NCBI GenBank assembly: GCA_945901085.1 | Contig: CAMDJV010000002.1 | Location: 62,001 to 126,000 of the forward strand | Origin: Rhodovarius crocodyli | Lineage (GTDB): Bacteria; Pseudomonadota; Alphaproteobacteria; Acetobacterales; Acetobacteraceae | DNA length: 64,000 nt | Direction of reading: 5' to 3' | Shown: positions 36,853 to 49,416 of the stretch, one piece after another | How the letters are laid out: the number at the start of each line of letters is the position of its first letter | Numbering within the stretch: position 1 is the stretch's first letter | Made by a program: the position numbers and the translations under genes | Notes under the pieces: model-generated | Databases searched by the model: none | Told to the model about the DNA's origin: nothing | What the model saw: only the letters and a program-made list of their open reading frames with translations

Positions 36853-37439
36853 TTCTCGAAGCCATCATGGCGGCGATTTTCGGGTTGCTGCTGGGCTCCA
36901 TCCCCTTTGGCCTGCTGCTGACGCGCGCGGCGGGGCTGGGCGATATAAGGCAGATCGGTTCGGGCAATATCGGCGCCACCAATGTGCTGCGCACCGGCAA
37001 TAAGGCGCTGGCCGCAGCCACCTTGCTGTTGGATGGGCTGAAGGGCCTGGTTGCGGTTTGGGCTGCCGGGGCGCTGCTGGGGCCGGGGCCGGATGTCGTT
37101 GCCGGCGTGGCGGCGGTGGTTGGGCATTGCTTTCCACCCTGGCTGGGTTTTCGCGGCGGCAAGGGCGTGGCCACGGCCTTGGGGGTGTTTCTGGCCCTGG
37201 CCTGGCCGGTCTTTGTGATCGCCATCGCGGTCTGGCTGGCCGTGGCGAAGATCTGGAAAATCTCCTCGCTGGGCGCGCTCTCGGCCATGGGGGCCTCGGT
37301 GATTGCCTCGGTGGTGGTCACCCCTGGGCCGGTGGGGATTGGCATTCTGGTCATCGCCGCCTTTGTGGCGATGCGCCACCAGGAGAATATCGAGCGGCTG
37401 GTCAAGGGCACCGAGCCGCGGATCGGCGAGGGCAAATGA
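36849..37439 (+). CDS. plsY: Acyl-phosphate:glycerol-3-phosphate acyltransferase PlsY
   Basis: 196-residue integral membrane acyltransferase starting phospholipid synthesis from acyl phosphate. It has about five hydrophobic segments and the motifs GSIPFGLLLTR, GSGNIGATNVLR and GFRGGKGVAT (written GFRGGKGVA at about residue 100). The ATG overlaps the pyrX stop and its stop overlaps dprA (ATGA on both sides). Confidence 0.95.
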   Translation: MILEAIMAAIFGLLLGSIPFGLLLTRAAGLGDIRQIGSGNIGATNVLRTGNKALAAATLLLDGLKGLVAVWAAGALLGPGPDVVAGVAAVVGHCFPPWLGFRGGKGVATALGVFLALAWPVFVIAIAVWLAVAKIWKISSLGALSAMGASVIASVVVTPGPVGIGILVIAAFVAMRHQENIERLVKGTEPRIGEGK

Positions 37440-38524
37440 GCGAGACGCTGGCCCGGCTTCGGCTGGCGCGCAGCGAGGGCGTCGGCCCGACCTATTATCG
37501 GAGGCTGCTGGAGCGTTTTGGCTCGGCCCGGGCTGCCATTGCCGCGCTGTCGCGCCATCCCGAGCGGTTCCGGGCTGCGTCAGAGGCCGATTGCGCCCGG
37601 GAAATGGCCGCCACCGCCGAGATGGGCGGGCGCTTCCTGTTTCTCGGCGAGCCCGATTATCCGCCGCTGATGGCCCTGCTGCCCGATGCGCCGCCGGTGC
37701 TCCTCACCCTGGGCGACCACGCGGCACTGGCGCCGCGGGCGGTGGCCATTGTCGGCGCGCGCAACGCCTCTGCCGCTGGGCGCCGGGTGGCTGAGGACCT
37801 GGCCGATGAGCTGGCGGGCATGGGGATTGTGGTGATCTCGGGCATGGCGCGCGGCATCGACGCCGCCGCGCATCAGGGCGCGCTCAACGCCAAGGGGCGG
37901 ACCATTGCCGCCATCGCCGGTGGGCTCGACATCGCCTATCCGCCGGAGAACGCCATGCTGCAGGCGCGTATTGCCGATCAGGGCGGGTTGTTGATCACCG
38001 AGGCGCCGCTGGGCACCGCGCCTCAGGCCCGGCACTTCCCCCGCCGCAACCGTATTATTGCCGGCCTCGCACTGGGCGTGGTGGTGGTGGAGGCGATGGA
38101 AAAATCGGGCACGCTGATCACGGCGCGACTCGCGCTCGATTATGGCCGTGAGCTGTATGCCGTGCCCGGCAGCCCGGCCGATCCGCGCGCGCGTGGCTCC
38201 AATGATCTCATCCGCCAGGGCGCGCATTTATGTGAAAATGCAGCCGATGTGCTGGAATTTTTGCCCCAGGCACCGGCAGCGGCGCCGCTGTTTCGGCCCC
38301 GGCCCAAACCGGCAGAACACCCCGAGCCGCCGCCCGAAGCGCCGGAAGAGGCCGGTTCGGATGCCGCTCAAGTGCTTGAATTGCTTAGCACGACACCAAT
38401 CTCTGTTGACGAGCTAGCCCGGCGCTGCCAGCTATCTGCCCCAAGCCTGCGCGCCATCCTGTTCGATTTCGAGTTGGAGGGGCGCGTCCAAACCCTGCCG
38501 GGTGACCGGGTGGCGCTCTCCTGA
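37436..38524 (+). CDS. dprA: DNA-processing protein DprA
   Basis: 362-residue DprA/Smf, which binds single-stranded DNA and loads RecA during natural transformation. The Rossmann-like core shows VAIVGARNAS, VISGMARGIDAAAH and FPRRNRIIAGLA; an N-terminal helix-hairpin region (RLARSEGVGPTYYRRLLERF) and a C-terminal winged-helix (TTPISVDELARRC) flank it. A Pro-rich linker lies at about residues 280-310. ATG 37436 overlaps the plsY stop. The C-terminal Rossmann extension is intact. Confidence 0.94.
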   Translation: MSETLARLRLARSEGVGPTYYRRLLERFGSARAAIAALSRHPERFRAASEADCAREMAATAEMGGRFLFLGEPDYPPLMALLPDAPPVLLTLGDHAALAPRAVAIVGARNASAAGRRVAEDLADELAGMGIVVISGMARGIDAAAHQGALNAKGRTIAAIAGGLDIAYPPENAMLQARIADQGGLLITEAPLGTAPQARHFPRRNRIIAGLALGVVVVEAMEKSGTLITARLALDYGRELYAVPGSPADPRARGSNDLIRQGAHLCENAADVLEFLPQAPAAAPLFRPRPKPAEHPEPPPEAPEEAGSDAAQVLELLSTTPISVDELARRCQLSAPSLRAILFDFELEGRVQTLPGDRVALS

Positions 38525-38550
38525 CGGGGCCGCCCGAGCCCCTTTCTGGA

Positions 38551-41301
38551 ATGCCGATGCCCGACGTCCTCGTCGTCGAAAGCCCTGCCAAGGCCAAGAC
38601 CATCAACAAGTATCTGGGTGATGGTTTCACCGTGCTGGCCAGTTTCGGCCATGTGCGCGACCTGCCGCCCAAGGATGGCTCCGTCCGCCCGGACGAGGAT
38701 TTCGCCATGGATTGGGAGGCCGATGAGCGCGGCCAGAAGCAGGTGCGCGCCATCGCCTCGGCGCTGCGCGGCGCCAAGCGGCTCTACCTCGCCACTGACC
38801 CTGACCGCGAGGGTGAGGCGATTTCCTGGCATGTGAAGGATATGCTGGCCCGCGCTGGCGCGCTGAAGGGCGTGCAGGTCAGCCGCATCACCTTCAATGA
38901 GATCACCAAGCGCGCCGTGCAATTCGCCGTGGCTCATCCGCGGGAGTTGGATACGCCGCTGATCGAGGCCTATCTGGCGCGGCGCGCGCTGGATTATCTG
39001 GTGGGGTTCTCGCTCTCGCCGGTGCTGTGGCGCAAGCTGCCCGGCAGCCGCTCGGCCGGGCGGGTGCAGAGCGTGGCGCTGCGGCTGATCTGCGAGCGCG
39101 AGGCCGAGATCGAGGTGTTCAAGGCGCGGGAATATTGGACGGTGGAGGGCCGCTTTCTCACCGCCATCGGCGCCCCCTTCCCGGCCCGGCTGACGCATCA
39201 CGAGGGCAAGAAGCTCGACCAGTTTGACCTCAATACCGAGGCGCTGGCCGAGGCGGCGAAGCGCGCGGTGGAAGCGGCGCGCTTCTCCGTGGGCTCGGTG
39301 GAGAAGAAGCGCAGCCGGCGCAATCCGCCTGCACCCTTCACCACCTCCACCCTGCAGCAGGAAGCCTCGCGCAAGCTGGGCATGGGCGCGCAGGCCACCA
39401 TGCGCCTGGCGCAGCAGCTTTATGAGGGTGTGGAGATTGCCGGCGAGACGGTGGGCCTGATCACCTATATGCGAACCGATGGCGTGCAGATGTCGCGCGA
39501 TGCGATCATGGCCATTCGCGACCATTTGAAGAGCGAGTTCGGGCCGGATTACCTGCCCGGCGCCGCGCGTGAATACGCGACAAAGGCCAAGAATGCGCAG
39601 GAGGCGCATGAGGCGGTGCGCCCCACCGATGTGGGCCTGCGCCCGCAGGATGCGGCGCAGTATATCTCCGGGCCCCAGCTGCGGCTCTATGAGCTGATCT
39701 GGAAGCGGGCGGTGGCCAGCCAGATGCAGAGCGCCGAGCTGGACCAGACTGTGGTCGAGTTGGTCGAGCCCAGCGGCAAGACCCGCCTGCGCGCCAATGG
39801 CAGCGTCATTGCCTTTGATGGTTTCCTCAAACTCTACCGCGAGGATACCGATGACAGCGAGGCCGACCGCCGCGCCGGCGTGGCCAGCGCAGCCGCCAGT
39901 GCCGAGGATGATGACAACCGCACCCTGCCGCCGATGCGCCAGGGCGAGGCGGTGAAGACCCGCGATGTCAGCACCACCCAGCACTTCACCCAGCCGCCGC
40001 CGCGCTATTCCGAGGCCAGCCTGGTCAAGCGCATGGAGGAGTTGGGGATTGGTCGGCCCTCCACCTATGCCTCCATCCTGCAGGTGCTGCAGGACCGCGA
40101 ATATGTGAAGCTGGACAAGCGCCGCTTCGTGCCCGAGGACCGTGGCCGGCTGGTCACCGCCTTCCTGGTCAGTTTTTTCGAGCGCTATGTCGACCCGGGC
40201 TTTACCTCGGGGCTGGAAGAGCAGCTCGACGATATCTCCGGTGGCCGGGCGGAATGGCGCGCGGTGATGCGCGCCTTCTGGGAGCATTTTTCCAAGGCGA
40301 TCGAGGCGACCAAGGAGCTGAAAATCTCCGAGGTGATCGATCGGCTGGATGAGGATCTCGGCTCGCATTTCTTCCCCGCCGCCGATGACGGCAAGGACCC
40401 CAGGCTCTGCCCCGCCTGTTCGGCTGGCCGGCTGGGGCTGCGGCTGGGGCGCACGGGGGCCTTTATTGGCTGCTCGAATTATCCGGAATGCCGCTACACA
40501 AGGCCGCTGGCGGTGCCCGGGGCCGAGGGCGAGGGCGGCGGCGGCGATTTCGCCGATGGCCAGCGCAACCTGGGCGTGGACCCGACCTCCGGCAAGGAGA
40601 TCACCATGCGGCGCGGGCCCTATGGCATTTACGTCCAACTGGGCGAGCCGGGCATCGATGAGAAGGGCAAGCCGACAAAACCGCGCCGGGCCAGCCTGCT
40701 GCGCGGGATGGACCCCGAGGGGATCACGCTGGAGCGCGCGCTGGCGCTGCTCTCCATGCCGCGCATCGTGGGTCTGCACCCGGAAAAGGGCGAGGAAATT
40801 ATGGCCCATCTCGGCCGCTTTGGGCCTTATATCACCATGGGCGCGCTGTCGAAGACGCTCGATAAGGATGATGATGTGCTGAGCCTGGGCCTCAACCGTG
40901 CGGTGGCGCTGCTGGCCGATGCCAAGCCGCGCGGCCTGGTGGTGGGCATGCACCCCAAGGATGGCGAGAAGGTGGAGGTGCGGCGCGGCCGCTTCGGCCC
41001 CTTCCTGATGCATGGCAAGCGCGTGGCCAATCTGCCGCGCGGCACCGAGATGGAGGCCGTGACCTTGGATGAGGCGGTGAGCCTGCTGGCCGAGAAGGGC
41101 AAGGAATTGCCGCCGCTGAAGGGTGCCAAGGGCAAGGTGGCGAAAGCCAAGCCCGCCCGCGCCAAGCCGGTGGCCGAGGATGCGGAGGCGAAGGCCCCCG
41201 CCAAGAAAGCCGCCCCTAAGAAGGCCGCCGCCAAAAAGGCCCCGGCGAAAAAGCCCACGGCGCGCAAGGCGCCCGCGACAGCAAAAGCGGCAAAGGCGTG
41301 A
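38551..41301 (+). CDS. topA: DNA topoisomerase I
   Basis: 916-residue type IA topoisomerase. Toprim domain at the N terminus (DVLVVESPAKAKTI, TDPDREGEAISWH), catalytic Tyr306 in ITYMRTDGV, one zinc-binding C4 motif near residue 610 (CPACSAGR...CSNYPEC), then several topoisomerase C-terminal repeats (GPYGIYVQLG, GRFGPYITMG, GRFGPFLMHG). The end is a long Lys/Ala-rich tail (KKAAPKKAAAKKAPAKK), typical of high-GC alphaproteobacteria. ATG 38551 or 38557. The stop overlaps rnr. Confidence 0.97.
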   Translation: MPMPDVLVVESPAKAKTINKYLGDGFTVLASFGHVRDLPPKDGSVRPDEDFAMDWEADERGQKQVRAIASALRGAKRLYLATDPDREGEAISWHVKDMLARAGALKGVQVSRITFNEITKRAVQFAVAHPRELDTPLIEAYLARRALDYLVGFSLSPVLWRKLPGSRSAGRVQSVALRLICEREAEIEVFKAREYWTVEGRFLTAIGAPFPARLTHHEGKKLDQFDLNTEALAEAAKRAVEAARFSVGSVEKKRSRRNPPAPFTTSTLQQEASRKLGMGAQATMRLAQQLYEGVEIAGETVGLITYMRTDGVQMSRDAIMAIRDHLKSEFGPDYLPGAAREYATKAKNAQEAHEAVRPTDVGLRPQDAAQYISGPQLRLYELIWKRAVASQMQSAELDQTVVELVEPSGKTRLRANGSVIAFDGFLKLYREDTDDSEADRRAGVASAAASAEDDDNRTLPPMRQGEAVKTRDVSTTQHFTQPPPRYSEASLVKRMEELGIGRPSTYASILQVLQDREYVKLDKRRFVPEDRGRLVTAFLVSFFERYVDPGFTSGLEEQLDDISGGRAEWRAVMRAFWEHFSKAIEATKELKISEVIDRLDEDLGSHFFPAADDGKDPRLCPACSAGRLGLRLGRTGAFIGCSNYPECRYTRPLAVPGAEGEGGGGDFADGQRNLGVDPTSGKEITMRRGPYGIYVQLGEPGIDEKGKPTKPRRASLLRGMDPEGITLERALALLSMPRIVGLHPEKGEEIMAHLGRFGPYITMGALSKTLDKDDDVLSLGLNRAVALLADAKPRGLVVGMHPKDGEKVEVRRGRFGPFLMHGKRVANLPRGTEMEAVTLDEAVSLLAEKGKELPPLKGAKGKVAKAKPARAKPVAEDAEAKAPAKKAAPKKAAAKKAPAKKPTARKAPATAKAAKA

Positions 41302-44063
41302 AGCGCCCGGGGCCGCCGCCAAAGGGCAAGAAACCCTATACCGGCACCAAGCCGGCCAAGGGCCAGGAGCGCGATCCGCATGCCGGGCGCCGCAAGAAGA
41401 CCGGCAGCACCGGCTATCCCCGCCCGCCGGAGGAGGCCGCCCAGGCCCGCGCCGCAGCACCCGAGGCCAAGCCGGCCCGCCCGCCGCGCGACCGGCGCGA
41501 GACCGGCTTTGAAACGGTGCAAAAGCCGATACCCGTCCGGGGCCGCAAGGCCGCCATCGCCGCCGCCGCTGAGGCCCCGCGCGCGCCGCGGCCCGCCAAG
41601 GCCCGGCCACCACGCCCGGTGCGCGAGACGCTCAGGGTGGTGGAGGATACCCATGCCCCCGCGCCGCTGCCGCCGCGGGAAAAACCCTCACGCAGCCAAC
41701 GCCGGGGCGAGACCGGCGGGGCCGAGCCACGGCCGATGCCCAGCATCGCGCAATTGCAGGTCTTTCTGGGCGGCGCCCGCGCCAAGGTGGGCCGCAATGA
41801 AATCGCCCGGCATTTTGGCCTGACCAGCGAGCAGCGCCCGGCCTTGCGCGCGCTGCTGGCCAGCATGCAGGAATCCGGCATTGCCGCCCCCGCCGGAAAG
41901 CGCCGCCCGGCCAACCCCGAAGGCCGACCAGTGGGTCGACCCGAGGCGAAACCCACCACCCGCCCAGGCGGGCGGCCAGAGGGGTGGCCAGAGGGGCGGC
42001 CAGAGAGGCGGCATGAGGGGCGGCATGAGGGGCGGCCAGAGGGGCGGCCAGAGGGGCGGCATGAGGCCCTGCCGGAGATGCTGCCGGTGGAGGTGTTCGG
42101 CACCGATGCCGATGGCGACCCGCTGGCCCGGCCGCTGAACTGGCAGGGCGAGGGCCGCCCGCCGCTGATCTATATGCGCCCCGAAGCCGCCGGCCAGCCG
42201 GCGCTGGCACCGGGCGAGCGCGTGCTGGCGCGTTTGAAACCCGTGGGCGGCGGCAAGTATGAGGGGCGCAGCTTCAAGCGCCTTGGCGGGCCGGAGGATG
42301 CGCCGGCGCGCATTCTGGGCATCGTGCAAAACGGCCAGATCGTGCCCACCGACAAGAAGCAAAAAGGCCATTGGCAGGTGGTGGGCGGCGAAGCGCGGGA
42401 GGGCGATATCGTTCTGGCCGAGCCGACGCCACAGGGCGCTGGCCGGCATTTTGGCCCCAAACCCGCCCGCGTGACCGAGGTGCTGGGCCGGATGGGCGAG
42501 GCAAAATCGGTCTCGCTGATCTGCATCCACGCCCATGGCATCCCCACGGAATTCCCGACCGAGGCGGTGGCACAGGCCGAAGCGGCGCGCGGCACCGCGC
42601 TCGGCAAGCGCACCGATCTGCGCGCCACAGCGCTGGTGACCATTGATGGCGAGGATGCGCGCGATTTTGACGATGCGGTTTTTGCCGAGGAGGATGGCAG
42701 CGGCTGGCGCATCATCGTCGCCATTGCCGATGTGGCGCATTATGTCAGCCCCAGCACGGCACTGGACCTTGAGGCGCGGCGCCGCGGCAATAGCGTGTAT
42801 TTTCCTGACCGCGTGGTGCCCATGCTGCCCGAGGCGCTGTCCAATGGCTGGTGCAGCCTGCGGCCGCGGGAGGATCGCGGTTGCCTCTTCGTCGAGATGC
42901 GCTTCACCGCCGATGGCGAGAAGATCGGCCATCGCTTCGGCCGCGGCCTGATGCGCTCGGTTGCGCGGCTGACCTATGAGGAGTTGCAGGCGGCGCGCGA
43001 TGAGGCGCGCGAGCCGCAGGAGCTTGAGGCGGGCCACACCGCCCGGCTCTATGGCGCCTTCGAGGCACTGCTGGGGGCGCGGACCCGGCGCGGCACGCTG
43101 GAGCTTGATATTCCCGAAAGGCGGGTTGTGCTGAGCCCCGAGGGCCAGGTGCTGGGCGTCGCCCCCCGCCCGCGCCTGGACAGCCATAAGCTGATCGAGG
43201 AATTCATGGTCGCCGCCAATGTCTGCGCGGCGGAGGAGTTGGAGCGGCTGGTGCAGCCCACCATGTACCGCATCCATGACCGCCCCTCGGACCAGAAGCT
43301 GGAGGGGCTGCGGCAATTCCTGCAGCAATTCGCCATCAATATGCCGCCGGGCAACCAGCTGCATCCGCGCAATTTCTCCCATGTGCTGGCGATGGTGAAG
43401 GGTGCGCCGCATGAGCGGCTGGTGAATGAGACGGTGCTGCGCAGCCAATCCCAGGCCGCCTATGCGCCGGATAATATCGGCCATTTTGGCCTGGCGCTGG
43501 CGCGCTACGCGCATTTCACCAGCCCCATCCGCCGCTATGCCGATCTGATGATCCATCGCGCGCTGATCCGTGGCCTCAAGCTCGGCGCCGATGGGCTGAC
43601 CGAGGCCGAGGCCACAGAGATGCCCGCCATTGCCGATGCCATCACCGGCACCGAACGCCGAGCGGCGGCGGCGGAGCGCGATGCGGTGGACCGCTACCTC
43701 GCTGCCTTCATGAGCAGCCGGGTGGGCGAGACCTTCTCGGCGCGGATTTCCGGCGTCACCCGTTTTGGCATGTTCGTGGCGGTGGATGAGACGGGCGCCC
43801 AGGGCATGGTGCCGTTCTCCGCCATGCCGGAGGATCGTTGGGAGGAAGACCCCGCGACGCAATCGCTGGTTGGCCGTCGCACCGGGCTGCGCTTCACCCT
43901 TGGCGATGCGGTGGAGGTGGCGCTCCGCGAGGCCAATGCGATGACGGGGGCGATGCAGTTCCAATTGCGGCAGGGGGTGCCGCGGGCAGCGGGGGGTGGC
44001 CCCGGCGCTGCCAAGGGGCCGCACCGGCATAGGGGCAAGCCCGCGCGCGGGCGCCGGGGGTGA
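41298..44063 (+). CDS. rnr: Ribonuclease R with long basic N-terminal extension
   Basis: 921-residue RNase II/R exonuclease. Winged-helix at about 147-190 (PSIAQLQVFL...GRNEIARHFG), cold-shock domains, RNB catalytic domain with the Asp cluster in DGEDARDFDDAVF (about 449-461), and a C-terminal S1 domain (about 808-880). The first 145 residues are a disordered basic Pro/Arg/Lys region, and eight four-residue repeats (GRPE/GRHE) lie at about 225-256. GTG 41298 overlaps the topA stop (GTGA); an inner start cannot be excluded because the extension has low complexity. Gly/Arg-rich C terminus. Confidence 0.9.
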   Translation: MKRPGPPPKGKKPYTGTKPAKGQERDPHAGRRKKTGSTGYPRPPEEAAQARAAAPEAKPARPPRDRRETGFETVQKPIPVRGRKAAIAAAAEAPRAPRPAKARPPRPVRETLRVVEDTHAPAPLPPREKPSRSQRRGETGGAEPRPMPSIAQLQVFLGGARAKVGRNEIARHFGLTSEQRPALRALLASMQESGIAAPAGKRRPANPEGRPVGRPEAKPTTRPGGRPEGWPEGRPERRHEGRHEGRPEGRPEGRHEALPEMLPVEVFGTDADGDPLARPLNWQGEGRPPLIYMRPEAAGQPALAPGERVLARLKPVGGGKYEGRSFKRLGGPEDAPARILGIVQNGQIVPTDKKQKGHWQVVGGEAREGDIVLAEPTPQGAGRHFGPKPARVTEVLGRMGEAKSVSLICIHAHGIPTEFPTEAVAQAEAARGTALGKRTDLRATALVTIDGEDARDFDDAVFAEEDGSGWRIIVAIADVAHYVSPSTALDLEARRRGNSVYFPDRVVPMLPEALSNGWCSLRPREDRGCLFVEMRFTADGEKIGHRFGRGLMRSVARLTYEELQAARDEAREPQELEAGHTARLYGAFEALLGARTRRGTLELDIPERRVVLSPEGQVLGVAPRPRLDSHKLIEEFMVAANVCAAEELERLVQPTMYRIHDRPSDQKLEGLRQFLQQFAINMPPGNQLHPRNFSHVLAMVKGAPHERLVNETVLRSQSQAAYAPDNIGHFGLALARYAHFTSPIRRYADLMIHRALIRGLKLGADGLTEAEATEMPAIADAITGTERRAAAAERDAVDRYLAAFMSSRVGETFSARISGVTRFGMFVAVDETGAQGMVPFSAMPEDRWEEDPATQSLVGRRTGLRFTLGDAVEVALREANAMTGAMQFQLRQGVPRAAGGGPGAAKGPHRHRGKPARGRRG
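41970..42065 (+). repeat. 12-bp tandem repeat inside rnr
   Basis: Eight 12-bp units of the type GGGCGGCCAGAG or GGGCGGCATGAG encode GRPE, GWPE, GRPE, RRHE, GRHE, GRPE, GRPE, GRHE. The unit length is a multiple of three, so gain or loss of units keeps the frame. It lies in the linker between the winged-helix and cold-shock parts of RNase R. Confidence 0.85.
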
Positions 44064-44091
44064 GAGAAACCACGCTTGCGGCAGAACCCGC

Positions 44092-44119
44092 TTGACCCCG
44101 CCGGCCCATCCGCTATGCA
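44092..44119 (+). promoter_or_regulatory. Candidate promoter of rpmG
   Basis: TTGACC (44092-44097), 16-bp spacer, TATGCA (44114-44119), about 60 bp before the rpmG start. A close match to sigma-70 elements, judged by eye. Confidence 0.5.
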
Positions 44120-44180
44120 TGGGCCCTTGTTCCGTGGGTGACCGCCCGCGGCTATACCCTTTTCCGTAGAGACGAGCATC

Positions 44181-44348
44181 ATGGCCAAGTCCAACACCAT
44201 TCAGATCAAGCTGATCTCCAGCGCCGAGACCGGCCATTTCTATGTGACGAAGAAGAACACCCGCACCGCCACCGGCAAGCTCGAACTGAAGAAGTACGAC
44301 CCGGTGGTTCGCAAGCACGTCGTCTACAAAGAAGGCAAGATCAAGTAA
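44181..44348 (+). CDS. rpmG: 50S ribosomal protein L33
   Basis: 55-residue L33 beginning [20 protein letters not shown] and ending [11 protein letters not shown]. The zinc cysteines found in some L33 forms are absent (the C-minus type). It is often placed after rnr in alphaproteobacteria, as here, but has its own likely promoter. Confidence 0.96.
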   Translation: MAKSNTIQIKLISSAETGHFYVTKKNTRTATGKLELKKYDPVVRKHVVYKEGKIK

Positions 44349-44829
44349 GCCGGACAGGGCATCTGCCGGCGCAGGCCGGCTGAATATGCTGGGCCGCGCC
44401 CCAGGACGGCCTCTGCCGATGCCGTGCTGCTGAGGCGCCTGGGCGTGCTGATATGGCTGGGCTTGGGTGGCTGATATGGACGGCGGCTGGGTTCCAGGCG
44501 CCGTTAAGATCCACCGGCCTTTGGGCGCCGTGCATGGTCGCGCCTTGCGGCTTAGGCATGCTCAGCAAGTTATACGGCATATCGCGTGGCGATTAATGCC
44601 AAGGATCATGACAACCAGAAGAATTGTGCTCGCGAAGGCGCTCGTGGCCCGCCGCAGGGCTTCCGCGCGACCATGTGCCGGCGCTAGGTCGTCGCCTTCA
44701 CCCTGAAGCTGCGCCCCAGGCAATCTCGGTTTCGCGGTGATGTTATCGACCATCGGGATGCGAGCCGCCACGCGCGCATCCCTCCCAACCGGCCGGCATT
44801 CCGCCGCCGGTCGCAGCAAGGATTACGGC
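44349..44829. other. 481-bp gap without a recognisable gene
   Basis: After rpmG there is a weak hairpin (CCGGC-GCAG-GCCGG at about 44365-44380) without a T run. The rest has only short frames with no family resemblance, and the nucleotide pattern is less regular than in coding DNA, with GC lower at 44560-44640. No tRNA-like cloverleaf seen. It may hold the promoter of the methyltransferase gene or a decayed gene. Confidence 0.5.
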
Positions 44830-45432
44830 ATGTCGGCAAGCATCGGCGAGCACAGCGAGACCGCCAATAAATCGCTCTTCTTCAAGCGGTGGCTCGCCAA
44901 TCCGCTGCAAATGGGCAGCATCATTCCCTCCTCGGCCACTTTCAGCCGGATGATCGCCGAGCGTGCGGTGCGCGGGCCGGATGAGGTGGTGGTGGAATTG
45001 GGTGCCGGCACCGGGGTGATCACCCGCGCCCTGCTGGCCGCCGGCGTGCCGGCCGAGAAACTCGTGGTGATCGAGATCGTGCCCGATATGGCCGCCCATT
45101 TGCGCCGCGCCCTGCCCGGCGTGCAGGTGATTTGCGGTGATGGCTTCGAACTGCCCAAGGTGCTGGAGCAGGCCAAGGCCGGCCGGGTGGGTGACGTGAT
45201 CTGCGGCATTCCGCTGGTGATGCTGCCTTTCCAAGCGCAGCAGAAAATCGTCTCCGCCATGCTGGCGGCCAGCCCGGTGCGGGGCTTTCTGCATCTGAGC
45301 TACTGCATCACCTCGCCGCTGCCCTCAGCCAAGCTGGGGCTGACGGGGCGCCGGCAGGCCTGGACGATCAAGAACTTCCCGCCCGGTGGCGTTTGGCGCT
45401 ACGCGCCCATCAACCCCGCCAAAGCGGGCTGA
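44830..45432 (+). CDS. Phospholipid N-methyltransferase-like SAM enzyme
   Basis: 200-residue class I SAM methyltransferase resembling PmtA and related rRNA-adenine-dimethylase-like proteins. SAM motif VVELGAGTGVITRALL (about 56-71), acidic residue in VVIEIVPDM, and the GDVICGIPLVMLP motif that replaces the usual NPPY. The N terminus FFKRWLANPLQMGSIIPSS is typical of this group. It may methylate phosphatidylethanolamine toward phosphatidylcholine. ATG 44830 is preferred. Stand-alone gene, convergent with the next. Confidence 0.78.
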   Translation: MSASIGEHSETANKSLFFKRWLANPLQMGSIIPSSATFSRMIAERAVRGPDEVVVELGAGTGVITRALLAAGVPAEKLVVIEIVPDMAAHLRRALPGVQVICGDGFELPKVLEQAKAGRVGDVICGIPLVMLPFQAQQKIVSAMLAASPVRGFLHLSYCITSPLPSAKLGLTGRRQAWTIKNFPPGGVWRYAPINPAKAG

Positions 45433-45476
45433 GGGTTGGCCGGGGAGGGGCGCATCCCTCCCCGCAAAAGGACCGG

Positions 45477-46436
45477 TTATTCCGGCTCAATCCCCGCGGC
45501 GCGGATCGCCTGGGTCCATTTTACCGTCTCGCTGGCGGCGAAGGCGGTGGCCTGTTCGGGCGTGCCGGTGATGAGCGCCATGCCGAGATTTTCGCTGAGG
45601 CGTGATCGCAGCTCGGCATTTTGCGCCGCCGCGCGCACGGCGGCGTTCAGCCGGGCGATAATGGGTGCCGGCGTGCCTGTCGGGGCGGCCAGGATGAACC
45701 AGGCGAAGAGTTCGTAATTCGGCAGATTGGCTGCCTCGGCCACCGTGGGCACATCGGGCAATTGTGCGCTGCGGCTGCGGGTGGTGACCGCCAGCACCCG
45801 GGCACGGCCGGATTGGCTGGCCGGTAGGATCACCGCCTGATCGGCCACGAACATGTCCACCCGGCCGGCCAGCAGGTCCTGAATGGCGGCACCGGCGGCG
45901 CGATAGGGCACATGCAGCAGCCGCACCCCGGCCATGGAGGCCAGCATCTCGGAGGCAACGCGCTGGGAGGCGGAGGTGGAGGCATAGGTCACCGCCTCCG
46001 GCCGGGCGCGGGCGGCGGCCAGCAGGTCATTGAGGGTGCGATGGGGGCTGGCTTCGGGCACCGCCACCAGCAGCGGCACCGAGGCCAGCGTCGAGATCGG
46101 CGCAAAATCGCGCTCCATGTCGAAGGGAACCCGGCGGAACAGCGCATTGGCCGCGGCATTGGTGGAATTGGTGCCAAAGAGCAGGGTCATGCCATCGGCG
46201 GGCGCGCGGGCCACCGTTTCGGCCCCGATCAGGCCAGAGGCGCCGGCGCGGTTCTCGACCACCACCGGCTGGCCCAGCGTGTCACGCATGCGCTCGGCAA
46301 AGAGGCGGGCGACGGTGTCGGTCGCGCTGCCGGGGGCGAAGGGGACAATGGCGCGAATGGGGCCGGTGGGCCATTCCTGCGCCAGGGCCAAACCAGGGCT
46401 GGCCAATGTGGCCGCCAAAAATCCACGACGTTGCAT
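45477..46436 (-). CDS. Bug-family periplasmic binding protein
   Basis: 319-residue TctC/Bug receptor with signal MQRRGFLAATLASPGLALAQ and mature start EWPTGPIRAIVPFAPGSATD. The VVENRAGASGLIGAE block and the LPDVPTVAEA motif near the end are characteristic. ATG 46436 has GGGAGGCGCAT just upstream. It stands alone, without transporter membrane genes or enzymes, next to uvrA. Ligand unknown. Confidence 0.9.
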   Translation of the reverse strand: MQRRGFLAATLASPGLALAQEWPTGPIRAIVPFAPGSATDTVARLFAERMRDTLGQPVVVENRAGASGLIGAETVARAPADGMTLLFGTNSTNAAANALFRRVPFDMERDFAPISTLASVPLLVAVPEASPHRTLNDLLAAARARPEAVTYASTSASQRVASEMLASMAGVRLLHVPYRAAGAAIQDLLAGRVDMFVADQAVILPASQSGRARVLAVTTRSRSAQLPDVPTVAEAANLPNYELFAWFILAAPTGTPAPIIARLNAAVRAAAQNAELRSRLSENLGMALITGTPEQATAFAASETVKWTQAIRAAGIEPE

Positions 46437-46496
46437 ATGCGCCTCCCGGTTGCAGCTTTGCTCGCGCATAGGACGCGCCGCGCGCCGGGGCAAGGC

Positions 46497-49400
<2,904 letters not shown>

Positions 49401-49416
49401 CGATTACTTCCAGAAT

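Noticed and set aside
38368-41613. 1081-codon open frame antisense to topA
   Set aside because: High-GC codon use leaves the opposite strand open. Its translation is low-complexity (Gly/Arg/His-rich) with no domain, while topA on the plus strand is unmistakable.
44349-44829. tRNA gene
   Set aside because: No cloverleaf, no conserved GTTCGAATC-type T loop or CCA end found.
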